A DNA stretch of 64,000 bases. It comes from Auricularia sp. M13. Its lineage: Eukaryota; Basidiomycota; Agaricomycetes; Auriculariales; Auriculariaceae. The notes below the pieces were generated by a model. It ran no database searches and had not been told where the DNA came from. It saw only the letters and a program-made list of their open reading frames with translations. Both the position numbers and the translations under genes were made by a program. This document shows, in pieces, positions 44,299 to 56,400 of the stretch; position 1 is the stretch's first letter, and each line of letters begins with the position of its first letter. The DNA lies in the NCBI GenBank assembly GCA_037042915.1, contig CM073199.1, forward strand, positions 2,108,001-2,172,000, written 5' to 3'.

Positions 44299-45342
44299 AT
44301 GTTGCAAATAGCTGCGCAGGCCGCTGTCGCGTTGATCGCGTGCGCCTCTCTTGTGAATGGGCATGCGCTCATCACCAGCCCGCCCATCCGCACGGTATGT
44401 ACGCGCAGCCTTCCTCTACGCAGTTTGCGCCGATACTTGTTCGTAGCCTGGGCCCGCACACCTGCAGAAGTGCGGCCAAGCGTCTTTCGCGCGCCTGAAC
44501 CTGGATCCTTCGGGCCACATCGAGGAGCAAGAGCCCGTCAATGCTGGGTGCGAGCTCACCCTTTGCCGCGGCATGGTGTGTCGGTTCATGCTATGGCGCT
44601 GTGCTTTGGTCTGAATTTGGGACCCGCCTGCAGCTCTTTGCGGACCAGCCGAAGGCGAATGTGCAGCGTGTGGCGCCCGGCCAAGCCATGACTATGGAAG
44701 TGGATTGCACGATTCCTCACGGGCGCGTGCATCCTCCCCTCGCGTCTCTTATATTATAGTCTGACGAGTCTGTAGGGGACCCGCTAACGTGACGCTCCTC
44801 GATACTACGGACGGAGGGCCGGGTCGCATTATAGGCGACAGCTTCCTCAAGACGTTCGACGACTTCTGTCCTGTTCCCGGTCCTGCTCCTGCTGATCGTA
44901 TGTAGCGCCGTAGGTTGTGTCCGTGTCATTTCTCTCATGCTTGCTTCAGAAACGAACCTCCAGTTCAATCTCCCGTCTGCGAGTGATATCGGGGACAGCT
45001 GCCAGCAGGACGGCCAATGTGTGGTGCAGCTGTTCTGGGCGACGCCCGACTTTTCTCAGAATTACTACTACTGTGCGTGCATGATCCTCGTGCCCCGTTT
45101 CCTTACTGACGACCAACCGCCGCGCAGGTATCGACGTCACCATGCTCGCCACTGCAGTAGGTCAGCCGGACAGCACGAGTACCTCTGCAGGTGGCAGTAG
45201 TTCCGCTGCAGTTACCTCTGCAGGTGGCGGTAGTTCCTCTGCAGTCCAGTCCACAGAGCAGTCCAGCAGTGCAGCTCTTCCGCAGCAGAGTGCCGAGAAT
45301 TCTGCACGCAGGAGGGTAAGACTGCTATGGTTTACGTTGTAA
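44299..45342 (+). CDS. Secreted GEgh16/Gas1-like protein
   Basis: Exon 1 (44299-44394) encodes a signal peptide ending at LVNG|HALITSPPIRT, so the mature N terminus is His, as in chitin-binding/LPMO-like fungal proteins. Exon 2 (44447-44575) continues PGPAHLQKCGQASFARL and CELTLCRGM; exon 3 from 44634 has PKANVQRVAPGQAMTMEVDCTIPHG; later exons have GPANVTLLDTTDG, DSCQQDGQCVVQLFWATPDFSQNYYYC and CIDVTM. These blocks and Cys follow the GEgh16/Gas1 family, known from appressorium- and surface-associated secreted proteins of fungi. A Ser/Gly/Ala-rich tail (TSTSAGGSSSAAVTSAGGGSSS) ends the protein; a GPI site is not evident. The join between exons 3 and 4 appears to need a GC donor or a sequence correction near 44725. 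Confidence 0.75.
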
Positions 45343-45670
45343 TCTCCTCAATATCACTAGCGCCCGGTGCGGTGATTGTAGGTGACTGCATAAGGTCACA
45401 GCTGCAGAATGAAAGACTTGTGTTGCATGGAAAGCACTATGGCTTTGCCAGTTGACAGTCGCCAAGCGCAAATGGAGGTATTGCCATTGCACTGGACGAC
45501 ATCGCGCTCGGCCCGCGCACTGCTGCTTCGAACCGCAACAGCCCGCTGGAGCGCGGATTCCAGGCGTCCGCAGCGTGGGCTGACGCGAGAACGCCACTGG
45601 CGAAAGCGACGGGGAGGTCCTTGCTGGTGCTTTGTACGCGAGCGGTCGCGGTAGTACGCAGCGGGAAGCT

Positions 45671-46410
45671 CTATAGGCGTGTAGTAAACTGAGCCCGGCG
45701 TCGACGGCGAGGCCAGACTCGAGGCATTCGAGCCCACACGTGCGCGCCCCGTCGTCGGGCCAGCAATGGGCGCGTTGCCTATAGGTCTTGACTGCAGGTT
45801 CTGGCGCACTGACTGGCGCAGCTCTTCGAGGCGGGCGAGCTCCTCGAGTACGGGGTCCGTTGCCGACACGGCCGAGTCGACGAGCGGCTGGTCGACCGAG
45901 GGGTGCGATGCGTGGCGGCCGGGGATGGCAAGGCGCGCAGGCCGCCCGGTCGTGGTGCCGTTCGCGTGCATCGGCCCCGGCGCCTCGGAGTTTGGACATC
46001 CGCCGTCCGTCTCTTTCCCTACACCCCACACCTGCCCACTGTCGCCTTCGCCGCGGCGCGGACGCGAGAGCGCCCATCCTGTCGCCGCCTGCTCACGACC
46101 ACGGCGCGACGACGCTCTTCTCCCCGCCTCTATTTGCAGCTCTGGCCACCGCGCTCGATGTCATCGTGGTCGTCGAAAACGCGTCGCTTCTCGTTGCAGG
46201 ACGTGTCGCGCGACGCGTTTTCGACGACCACGACATCGAGCACAACGTCTTGCTCGCCACCGACTTCTCTCCATTTACGACGTGTCGTCGACCACTAGTT
46301 ACCTGCGGCGAGCGTCGAGCTGATGGCGCTCATCTCGCTGTCGGACGCGACCAGCCCGCGTCCTCCTGCTCTCCGAGTCGCTCCTGATAGTTCACAACCC
46401 TCAGCCAAAA
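45671..46410 (-). pseudogene. Third, partial copy of the phosphatase-gene block
   Basis: The minus strand encodes DPVLEELARLEELRQSVRQN, PIGNAPIAGPTTGRARVG and SNASSLASPSTPGSVYYTPI, closely matching the N-terminal part of the phosphatase gene at 49.7-52.1 kb and its copy at 60.3-62.7 kb. Similarity continues, more weakly, through about 46400 (VVNYQERLGEQEDAG against VVNDELEITEQQLAG). The rhodanese and phosphatase domains are missing, so this is a fragment. Confidence 0.7.
46154..46240. repeat. Near-perfect 30-bp inverted repeat
   Basis: Left arm 46154-46186 and right arm 46211-46240 are reverse complements over 30 bases (core GTGGTCGTCGAAAACGCGTC), the left arm carrying three extra bases; the loop is 24 bases (46187-46210). 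Confidence 0.85.
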
Positions 46411-46619
46411 AAATCCGTGTACCAGGGCTGTAAGCTGTCCCCGTGCAAACCGTCGAGATGGGGCGGACAGGACGGGTTCCAAGACGGTGAAGGGTGACGC
46501 CGATGCCGTCGCGCCACCCGCCATCCTCGAACGCTCCGCGCCAGTCATGCTCGCCGACGTCAACATGCTCCAGCCCGCGGCCGCCGTCGTCTATCCCAAG
46601 TCAGAAATAGCCAAGCTGG

Positions 46620-47040
46620 AGATCCTCGCCGCGTCCCTCCACCGCGCTGATGCCGCGTAACCCGGCCAGCCCGTCCCATCGAGGGTTTGCTCGCGGGACT
46701 GGTAGTCCTGCGCGATAGCCTGCGAGCCCAGCAGACCTGCTTCTTCGGCAGAGTACCTGTTGAATCATTTCGTACGCTAAATGTAAAGCGATCATGTTGG
46801 GCCTACTACTTGGTACCAGTGGAACTCGAGCGTCTTGGTCGGCCTGAAGTCTGCAGCGTCGAGCAATCCGCGGTATGCCTCGAGTATAGTCGCGGTACCA
46901 GACCCTACGCGTAGCCCATGCGTCAATTCGACAGGGAGGGACGAGGCAATGCGAACGGACCATCATCATCGGCACCAGGGGCTGGCAGAAACGGGATGAG
47001 GTTCGTCGAGTTGACGGCCTTCACGGGCGGTAGTAAACGC
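46620..47040 (-). pseudogene. M28 aminopeptidase fragment
   Basis: Minus-strand exons 47040-46961, 46904-46817 and 46756 to about 46640 join canonically to STNLIPFLPAPGADDDG|SGTATILEAYRGL...PTKTLEFHW|YSAEEAGLLGSQAIAQDY. These are the zinc-binding blocks of secreted M28 leucine aminopeptidases (GADDDGSG with a metal-ligand Asp, SAEEAGLLGS with the catalytic Glu). The first His-containing block upstream is not found, and after QSREQTLDG the sequence loses similarity, so the N- and C-terminal parts are missing. Splice sites are still good, suggesting recent decay or a partial duplicate of a working gene elsewhere. Confidence 0.75.
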
Positions 47041-47249
47041 TCTGACTCTAGATTACGGTGACACGTCCTTTGTGCGTTTCTGGGCTGTGCTCTACTTCGA
47101 AGGTAAAGTCTGAAAAGGATACTAAACCTGAGAATCGAAATACAGCGATAGCCTGCCGGAGAAGGGGACAAAGATGTGGAATTCTTTTGACATTTCGTGT
47201 CCGGCGGCGTCTCCTGTTCATTCCCATCTTCCGCCTTCGAGTCCCGACT

Positions 47250-47830
47250 ACTCTTCTCCCGAGGACCGGTGACCCCTAGACAAGGGCTGTGCGTCTTCTT
47301 GGTTCAAAATCCGGTGCAAGGCTGCATCGCAGGCGGAGAGCACGTGCTGGCTGAGCGTCGCAAGCGCCTGGAGGAACGCGCTCTCTCTGTGCTGCTGTGC
47401 CCCCAAAAACGCGTTCTCCACTAGGCACGCCATATCGCCGCAGTCGCGGGCGATCCTTTCTTCGTGCAGCACGCGCACCTTTTCGAGTGCAGCTGTAAAA
47501 TCCGTGCTCCTCCTTAGCTCGGCTTGCGAGGCGTCGGTTTCCCACTGGGACATCGCCTTTGAGAAGTCTGCCTGGTATATCGGTTCGTACGTTTGCGCTG
47601 CGGATCGACGCCGTGCTTGAGCGTCCGTAAATCTACACTCGCGTTCTTTCTGCTGCTGGCGAAAGGCTTCGCGTTGTCGTTGCTAGCTCAGAATTTTAGC
47701 TGACTCGAAACCTGGGGCGAAAACTCACCGCATTGGATACAATTGGCAGGCCCGCCGAGACTGTCGGTAGCCTCAACAAGTTCTGCGGAGTCTAAGGCAC
47801 TGCTGAGTGAACGTCCACGCTCTGCTCCTG
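47250..47830 (-). CDS. Coiled-coil protein fragment, function unknown
   Basis: The minus strand encodes QREAFRQQQKERECRFTDAQ, RRRSAAQTYEPIYQADF, then TDFTAALEKVRVLHEERIA and ENAFLGAQQHRESAFLQALA, ending at 47248-47250. It is a charged, heptad-like helix without catalytic motifs. A GTGAGT donor near 47730 suggests an upstream exon with DSAELVEATDSLGGP, though the frame of that join is not settled. It resembles the helical part of the gene at 48-49.2 kb in style, not clearly in sequence. Unrecognised. Confidence 0.4.
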
Positions 47831-47968
47831 GGATGGCTCACAAGTCCTGTTAGAGGCTGCGGTGGCGGACCATCCGTCTGGGCATGGCGAGCTGATTAAA
47901 TACTATCGCTGAATACTGATTGACGCACAGGTACATAAGGTGTCGAACCACCTTCGGGCCTTAGTTGT

Positions 47969-49251
47969 TCAACATGAGCAAACTTTGTTGGAGTTGCGAA
48001 AGAGGACATACAATTTTTCCAGTGGTGTGAGCCTACGAATCAACCATTGCAAGAGATGCTTCCACTCCCGTTGAATATCCATATCCCGTTTGGATTCGGC
48101 GGCGCGGAACGTCACGATCATCGTTGTGGCCGCGATCACTCCGTCACCGGTCCCGGTCGCATTCAGACAGGGATGCTTGAGGTACTCCGCAGAAAGTTCA
48201 GAAGACAGGGCTGCGAAAGTATTGCGCCACGTCCCCAGAGCAGTAGAGTGTCCAGAAACGACGCGTTGCCAGATTTCGCCGCGGATCAATTCCAGGCAGT
48301 GGAAAGATGCATCGAATGCCTGGAGGTCGCCGCCATATGAAACTGCGACGTTATCCAGTGCATGCATATCGGCCGAATTCACACCTGGGCTAACAGGGAG
48401 AGAAATAGACTCAGGCTCAAAAGCGGTGCTGGTAGTAGAAAGAGGATCGCTGCGAGAACATGTCTCATGGTATGACGATTGTGTATCGAGATTCCGGGCA
48501 TAATCCAAAGAGGGATTAGGCCACGCATCCAGAACAAGTCTGATATTCTGTTAAAGAAACTACCACCATTGAGTAGATGAACCATTTGTGCGTACCGCAG
48601 GTCATCCGCGAATGTCCAGTAAGCATCCGAAAAGAGTCCGCGCCATGTGAGCCAACGTCCCGTGTTGCGCGCAGACATTTGCAATTCCAAATGTATCTTA
48701 TGAAATAATTCGCGGAATTCCTCAGCGCGCTGACGGCAGTAAGTAAGTCCCTCCTGTGCCGCCGCATCGCGGGAACCTTCAGACCGTGCGGAAGAGAACT
48801 CGTGCAAGCTCAAAGCATAGTCCAGCAAGTCTTTTCGTACAGCCCGCCATTGGTCCTGTCGCTTCGCCTGAGCAGAATCGAATGCGCTGCGGACACGGAC
48901 AAGCAAAGCAGAGAATTTCTCCTGGCGCGCCTGCGGCCCAGCTGATACCTCTTCTATCAGTTGGAAGAACTGTCTGTCATGCTCCCTGCGTTGCGCGTTG
49001 AACTCGTCCAGCAGCCACTGCGCGCCGATCTCCGCAGATTGCGTCGCGGTGGGACTCGACGCGCAGTCCTCCGCCTGCGGTCCCTTGGCGGGATTCCAAC
49101 GGCGCCACCAAGCCGGCATTGCGTTTCTTGCAGAAGAAGGTGAGGTAGGGAGCGAGGTGCTAGTAATGCGCCCCGTTATGGCTCTAAGACGAAATCCGGT
49201 GAAGGAGCGAAGGCGCCCGGAGATCGCCGCAGTTACCACGCTTGTGGGCAT
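47969..49251 (-). CDS. Helical hypothetical protein
   Basis: Minus strand. The 5' frame (49251 to about 48480) gives a basic N terminus and a long charged helix (LDEFNAQRREHDRQFFQLIEE, RVRSAFDSAQAKRQDQWRAV, YCRQRAEEFRELFHKI). The 3' frame (about 48508-47969) continues DMHALDNVAVSYGGDLQAF, GEIWQRVVSGHSTALGTW, WKHLLQWLIRRLTPLEKLY and a stop. An intron or a frameshift in 48380-48510 must connect the two; no clean donor was identified. The end of the 5' frame contains a hydrophobic run that may be only overlap. Family not recognised; similar long-helix proteins are common in Agaricomycetes. Confidence 0.5.
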
Positions 49252-49564
49252 TTGTTTGCAAACATACGAATTTGAAGGTCATTGGGTTGAGGCTGTTTGA
49301 TGTAGCAAGAGAGATAAGTCATGAGGCCAATCAACTGCTAAACTACTGTTGCTCGGTTTGGGAACACCCCTGCGGCGACTTGGGCGCAATGCAACGCTAC
49401 CTGGCATCGCCATCAAACAGCAACCCCTCCCCCCCGCGTGCGCCAACTAACAAGTAGGTCGGAGTAGCTATACTTATGCCGCCATGAGGTATGTAGCTCA
49501 ACGCGTATAAGTCAGGACTGAAGCTTGCACCACTACGCCTGTCGCGGGTTTAGCATTGTCTGCC
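49252..49564 (+). other. Intergenic sequence
   Basis: About 310 bases; nothing recognised. Confidence 0.35.
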
Positions 49565-49697
49565 GTCCGATAAAACATATTCGTACAAGCGGACGTATGT
49601 ATATGCTGGAAACGAAACAAGAGGGAGAAGAAAGAGAGAGGGAAAGGATAACAAGCCATTCCAAAAGACAAAAGCACAACAGCCAGCCACAGCAAGT

Positions 49698-52128
49698 CTA
49701 CCAATCGCTCCCGGAGCCCTCCGAGTGCGCGCCGTCGCGCCAGTCTGTGCTCTCGAGGCCGGCCTTGGACACTCTGCGCGTGGGCTGGAGCGTGCGCTCG
49801 TCGACGGGCGCGCGGCGCTGGTGGCGGTAGCGCCCGCTGGCGTCCTTGACCTCGAGCTCCTCGCCCGCGTCGGCCAGCAGCGCGCCGAGGTACTGCGGCA
49901 CGCGCGACTCGCTGTGCTGCGGCGGCAGGCTCTCGCGGATGTGCGCCGGCCGCCGCGGGCCCGGCGCCACCGCGTCGCCCGGCACCTGCTGCACGCCCAC
50001 CGACTTGCCGCCCAGCTCGCGCTCCTCGAACGTCATCAGCTCAGACACGAACCCGATGTTCGGCGAGATGCCCTTCCGCCGCTCCAGCACGAACGCGTAC
50101 GCCCGCGACAGCGTCCAGTGGTTCGCGTGGATCAGGTAGGCCATGACGGCTGTCACCGACCGCGACTTGCCCGCCTTGCAGTGCACGTACGTCGCGCTCG
50201 AGTGCAGTCGTGCGTCGTCTGCGGTGATGAGAAGGCGTTTGCTGTTGCGGGATGCACTTACCGAGGAACTTGCACACCTCCTGCACGCCCCGCGCGATGT
50301 TTTCCTCCTCCACCGTGTCGCGGATCGGAATGTGCATGTACTTGTCGAATCGCTCCTTGAGGAACAAACCGTGGTCGTCGTCGCACTCTGCCGCAATGTT
50401 CAAAATGCGTCGAATGCCGTGCTGCTCGAGCGCCTCGACGTGCTCGGGTAAGGTGATTTCTGGGCCAAGGAACAAAAAGTGTGGCAAGATCTCGCTGATG
50501 ACAAACTGCGCCGGCATCTCGCTGCTATCCGGCGTGCTGAGCGGCCGCGCGGTGTGAGGCGAGCGCGGCGACGACGGCGGAGACGACGACGACGAGTCCT
50601 GCGAGCTGCTCGACGACCAGTCGAACCGCGCGTTGCTCGACGTGTCGATCGCGCTATGCGCGTGCACGAGGAACGACGGCGACGGCGGCGGCGGGCCTGT
50701 ATTCGTGTTGGCCGCTAACCGCGGGAGGTCGCGAGGAGCGGGAGGGGCCAGCAGCATCATCGGCGCGCCAGGGAAGCGCTCGCCCTTCCCGCGAATCCCG
50801 GACGGCGGGACGGCGCTGAATGCGAATGGATGGGCCGATGTCGACGCCGAGTCAGTGTTCTGCAGACGAGGAAGGGTGGGGCCAGTGGAAGATGAAGGTC
50901 AGCGCACGTGAGCAAGATGTCGAGCAAAAGAAAATTGAGGCTGAGAACGCGTGGACGCGATCGCTGTGCTGCGCGCGTTGGACCCGGGCGACGGCGGAGG
51001 CAGCGGGATGTCGATGAGCAGGCGGCCCGCGAGCGCGCAATGATGAGGCGCCGCGTGGGCGGGCACGGGACGCCATGGGAATGGGAGAGTCCCCGATGGA
51101 CCGGGAGAGCGGCGCGGTGATGTCGGTACGCAGATGGAAGCACAAGCCGATGCTCGTCCGCTGGCCAGGATTGGAGACGGCGATGCGTGGAGGCTCAGGC
51201 TGCAGCGGCAGATCCGAGGTAATCGATGTAGCAAGGTCTGGCAGCGAGCGCACGAGCTGGAAGCCGCGGCGCGAGGCGGTGCCGGAGGGCAGGAGCGCGA
51301 CGGGCACGACGGCGAAGAGCGTCCAAGTCGGGCTGCTCATGTCGGCCTCGTCCATCTCGTTGTCGACGAGCACGACGCTGCGGCCCTATTTTCCGGGCGT
51401 CGCGAGCATGTCGTCCCGGAAGACGCAGCGGGGTCAGTCGTAATGCATGGCCGCAGGGAGCGGATGGCCTTGAAGCCGGCGCCTGGCATGCGGACGCGCT
51501 TGAGAATGAGCGAAGGTATAGACAGATTTACAGAGCGCTCAATACGGGCCGGCAGGAAAGCAGGCAGCGGACGCGTGTCAAGCAGCAGCGGCTGGCGCTC
51601 TGTTAGCTCGAGGGTGTGGAACAGCTCGCGTGGATGCATGATCTGCGGATTGTGCACGTCATCGTCGACGGCGTCATTGGGCGTCGCTGGAGACTGCTCG
51701 CTGGGCGTCGCATACTTTGGACTATAAAGTGAGGGGAATATTCGTCTATAGGCGTGCAGTAAACTGAGCCCGGCGTCGATGGCAAGGCCAGACTCGAGGC
51801 ATTCGAGCCCGCCCGCGCGCGTCCCGTCGTCGGGCCAGCAATGAGCGCGTTGCCTATAGGTCTTAATTGCAGGTTCTGGCGCACTGACTGGCGCAGCTCC
51901 TCGAGGCGGGCGAGCTCCTCGAGCACGGGTCCGTTGCCGACACGGCCGAGTCGACGAGCGGCTGGTCGACCGAGGGTGCGACGCGTGGCCGCCGGGGATG
52001 GCGAGGCGCGCAGGCCGCCCAGTCGCTGCTGGGATTGCCCGAGTTTGCCTCCGTCTCTTTCCCCACACCCGCCCACTCTCGCCTTCGCCGCGGCACGGGC
52101 GCGTCAGCGCCCGTGCCCTCGTCGTCAT
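49698..52128 (-). CDS. Rhodanese plus dual-specificity phosphatase (MAP kinase phosphatase type), copy 1
   Basis: Minus strand. The C-terminal exons, 50760-50262 and 50218-49698 (43-base intron, phase 1), give a complete dual-specificity phosphatase domain: FVISEILPHFLFLGPE, HGIRRILNIAAEC, IPIRDT with the general-acid Asp, and YVHCKAGKSRSVTAVMAYL, the HCxxGxxRS active site. Upstream lies a rhodanese/CDC25-like region: MHPRELFHTLELTERQPLLLDTRPLPAFL and VVLVDNEMDEADMSSPTW, without a catalytic Cys. This pairing is that of MAP kinase phosphatases (Msg5 type), where the rhodanese part docks the kinase. The N-terminal part is low complexity (PVLEELARLEELRQSV). Frame changes between the rhodanese and phosphatase parts may be introns or small indels, so the full exon structure is open. 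Confidence 0.75.
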
Positions 52129-52527
52129 TCACCGCCAGCTCGCGGCCTTGGCGCCGTCGCGCTGTTCGCCGTCGCGCCTCTCGCCCGCCCAGGCAACTCG
52201 CGCGCACTCGCTGCTCACGACGCCGCCCATGCGCCGCCCTCTTGCGCAGGCCGCAGCACACGCATGCCGGCGTCCGTGCCGCCCGCCAGGCTGTGCAAGC
52301 AGCGCCACGCCAGCTCGCGCCTACAGCTCGAGCTGGTGCGGCATGCATGGCGCTCATTTTCCCCTCGCCGCCCTCAGCGACACTGAAGCCATTCTTTAGC
52401 GCCCACACCCCGCGCAACATCATCGGCAACGGCTCCCTTCCCGCGGCGGCCTCGATGCTCATTGCCTGACGCGGTGAGCCCGCGAGCTGCTGCTCTGTGA
52501 TCTCCAGCTCATCGTTCACGACCTGCA

Positions 52528-52561
52528 GATTCAGCGCTGAATGTTCGTTCAGCGCTGAATC
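52528..52561. repeat. Doubled palindrome forming a hairpin
   Basis: The self-complementary TTCAGCGCTGAA occurs twice, separated by TGTTCG, so the whole 34 bases are an inverted repeat with 14-bp arms. The same structure lies at 63117-63150 in copy 2. Confidence 0.8.
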
Positions 52562-53419
52562 TTCTCGACGGCGGCGTCGACGAGCACGCTCGATCCGCCA
52601 ATCTCCAAAATATCACCTTACAGGTACGCCTTCGATTCCTCGACGCGCGACGTGACGGGAACTCAGGATGCCTGCTTAGATCGGTCATCGACCTCGTCGT
52701 GCGTGCTCGCCCTGCCGCGTGGCGAGCAGTTCGAGCTGCTGCCGCTGCTTTGCAGCGGGCGCGCTGCAGCGTCTCGCGGAAACCCCAAGGCGACATGCAG
52801 AGCGCGGGCAGGCGGCAAAGAGCACTCCAGGCTCGGGGAATGCGGGCATAGGTAGAATGCTGTACGTACCGCGCTAACCAATATAATGCCTGTTGCCCAA
52901 CTTCCCCGTGTGTCTAAGGAACGAATGAGTTTCGGTCTCGCGTGCGCGCAAACTAAATCCACGCACCAAGGACAACATCCTCGGCATGTCCGAGCTCTCC
53001 GTCTCGTTCTCCTCAGCTCGACTGTGACCTAGATAGGACGTCGAGTCGCGTCAAGTACCCGCGAATGCTGAGGCTGAGAAGTACAAAAGTAATGGAAGAC
53101 CGGACACTAACACGTTACTCACAGGCAATAACAAGACGGGCTACGCGGTGCACGACCTGGAGTCGTACCGCTGTCGACCCTCAGGCCATTGCGAGGATGG
53201 CGGACGCGAATCGGCGGACGCGCAGGTCGCTGGTCGGACGCGGCCGGTCGCGACTCTGCTCTCGTCATCCAACGGCTCAATTATCTGCGACAAAAACAAC
53301 ATGAGCGTGTGCGCGTGAACTATGGCTACAGGTACGTACCTTTCACTTTGGATTCTGAAAATATCCTGTCAAAGTCGCGACTGGTCAGTACTTGCTCGCG
53401 ATCAATGTGAAGCTGACCT

Positions 53420-56400
53420 TTTTTTGCGCAGGGATTAGCGATGGACCTCGAATCGTACACCTAAAACCTCCTCCGATTGTTTGGAGGAGGCGGGATCGGT
53501 TTTGCGGATACGAAGATGACTTGCGCGCCGCCGGTGACGGCCGGTCAATACTCTCTCTCCTCCACTCAACCGCGCAATTATCTGCAACACAAACTATATC
53601 AGCGCGTGCGCGCGATTTAGTGCTACACGTACGTACCATTTTCACTCGAAACTGAAAACATTTTTGCGCAAGTTGTATCTGACCGGATTTTAATCTAGAG
53701 CACTCAAATAAAATCCAATCAGCGCAGGGACCCCGCTGTGAGACGCGCTCTATGTGGTCTTCTTATAGGTGCGAGTCGATTTGCGCTATTCGCTGTGCTC
53801 ATTTACTGACGACTTGTTGTAGATCGGCCATTATCCAGCATGTCGCGCGCTTGCGTCAGAGGCCTCGGCGCCGCTGAAAACGGGCCAAAGACGTTCATTG
53901 GATGCACCGCGCTTCTTGCGCGCCATTCAGCTGCGCGTGCAAGGCGCGGTTCGATTCGGACGGTCCTGGTCAGCCCGCCGATGCCAAAGTCGCGATCGCA
54001 AGCACGGCACGATATTCCGACATAACAACGCTTCCCAGGGCACGTCCATATGCCCATTATGACGCTCACAAAATTTCAGAGCGCGCGGATAAATGCTGCG
54101 AGCTCGAAAACTTCGGCTCGGTCGTCGGAGGGCAACCGACTTCAGCCACGCGCGCACGCAACAATCTCGGCGTTCAATGGCATTTTCACGAAGGGCTTAT
54201 ACCCCTCGACGACCCCCGCGAAGGAATAACGCCCCGAGTCGGCGTGGAAGCCGCCGACTCGGATTGTGTGGTCTCGGTGCATCGAGGCGTACCGCGGACG
54301 GTGCGCTCATTATTTCGCGATTCCGCGCTCATGGTATCACTCAGGGGCATTTACTGCATCACCCCCGACCGCAGGAAGCGCGGATTTGACGGTATGAATT
54401 TGGACCGTCCGCAGACGACCGCCGAGCGCGTTTGAGCTGACGACCTCGCGCAGACGCCCGCCGCGCGTTCGGACGGCCGGGGTACGTCGCTGCGACCAAC
54501 CTGCATCGACAGCTCGCATGCAGAGCGCGCGCTTCGAGCGGTTCGGGTCCTACAGCCTTTGGCCGACCCGACCGACTCGGACACTCGTCAGCGCCAGAAA
54601 CGCGTGCGGCGCGGTATCCCGGCCGCTGGACGTGCGCGACGGTGTGGGGAACCGTATGCATATGCCCGATAGGCAGAAAAATGACGGGGTTGATGTGTAC
54701 GTACCGTAGCGTAGTTTGCGGCAATGAACACGGCATTTTGCACGATCCACCGTTCCGCGCCTCGACGGCGCTGTGTGAATGCGGCTACAGTATCGGAATG
54801 TCAGCGTCAACGATAGTCAGAGCAAAAAATGTGGATTGGCAACGTGCCTGAGTTGACGATCGATGGTGACGCCGACCTGCGCCGACTGAGTGAACCCCGT
54901 CCGACGTTGTCTTGGCCGTCTCCTAATTTGAATTCCAGGAGATGATGATGTATCAGTACATCTCATTGACACAGTTCAAATAGAAGACTGACCGTGTGTG
55001 TGTGTGACGTCGAGCGCGGCGGCGACGACATTGGTTGAGGTTTGCGGATCGGACGACTTGCACGCGCACGGACGTTCTCTGCATGCAATCGAGGACAGTG
55101 TGAGCTATTGGCAGTGGCAATACAGTGAACAACAACTGCTTACCTGTACAATCGACGGCGAGGTCGGACGACGCGAGGAACGACGACGACGCTCGCGGAT
55201 GGCAGGAACTGCATGCACGCAGCTCCATCTGCCAGCGACGGAGCGTGAGCGCGGAGCGTCGACGGCAGCTACGAGCACACTACCTGTACCGAGCAGCACG
55301 AGCGGTGAGGCGTCGAGGACGACAGGAAGAGCGGAAAGGAAGGGGCAGGTCGGATGCGGAGAGGGAGTCGTTCCCGCACCGACTTTATACCCTCGTAGGA
55401 AGCCTGCCGCGCCCGTATCTATTCCGGGCGGTGACTGCGCAGGCTTACGCGCGGCGGATCGTACGATGGGTGCCGTGCGAAGCACGACGAGTCGGTGCCG
55501 AGGCCCCGGTGTGCCTGTGTAATGCATTTAGCCACCCCGGCGGCGCTCGCGACGTCCATTCCACGCCGCCCGACGCATCCCCTGCCACGATACTTTGCAA
55601 GCACGTTGGATTGGCCATACTCAGCGCGATTAAGCGCCCGTGAAGTAGAGAGCGAGCGCAGGGGGTACCCCTATGCGCTCTGGACGCGAAAATGGTGCTA
55701 GAGCTCGGACACCGCCCAAGCGCCTTTCCTGCGCGTATCATCGGCGGTTCTGACTCGTGATCGACCGGAGATTGATGGCCGTGCGTTGAGAAGCTCGGGA
55801 AACCAAGGGGAACTGAACAGCGTGCGAAATGCGCCGCGTATGCAGATCTCGACCCAGACTTTGTTTCATGACGAATTCTTTCTTTTCCAAGCAGAATATG
55901 AATGCCGTCATCCATGCGCAGCATGTGACGTAGAAGGGAGACAGGCGCCGGCCGGCGGCGGCGAGTTCTGGGTTGTTCTTGGTGTCTCGAGCGGAGTTTG
56001 CACGGTGCCTTCCCGCCCGCTCCCGCACGTGAGAATGAAATTTTCGTTGCCCACAGGCATTCTGACGCTGAATTTGCTTAGTCAGCGCATGCATCAGCCT
56101 GCCTGAGCTCAAATAAGCGCCCGTCATGGCGAGGGTGAGGGCTGGTGCCCCATACCCCTGGATGTTGAATTCCGCGCGTATCGTCAAGCGACGCGCCGTA
56201 ACCGCTACAACTCGGAGGGATCTACACGCCATCAAGCTTCTAATGCGAAGCTGATGGCCGTGAAACCAGGAGAGACCGCGCTGGGCGCAGTTTCCGCTGA
56301 ATGCGCGGAATCGCTTCCCAGCCTCCGGCGTGTTTCTGGGCCTCGTCTCGCCAAAGTTTTATGCGGAACAGCTGACCAAGCCAGTTAGATATTGATTTCC

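Larger units (their letters stand above)
49565..53410 (+). repeat. Direct duplication, copy 1
   Basis: From GTCCGATAAAACATATTC at 49565 to at least 53410 the sequence recurs at 60168-64000 in the same direction, at a spacing of about 10.58-10.59 kb, with few substitutions and small indels. The window ends inside copy 2. Confidence 0.93.

Noticed and set aside
48379-48480. Hydrophobic C-terminal segment in the minus-strand helical gene as a membrane anchor
   Set aside because: It overlaps the start of the better-supported downstream frame, so it may not be translated.
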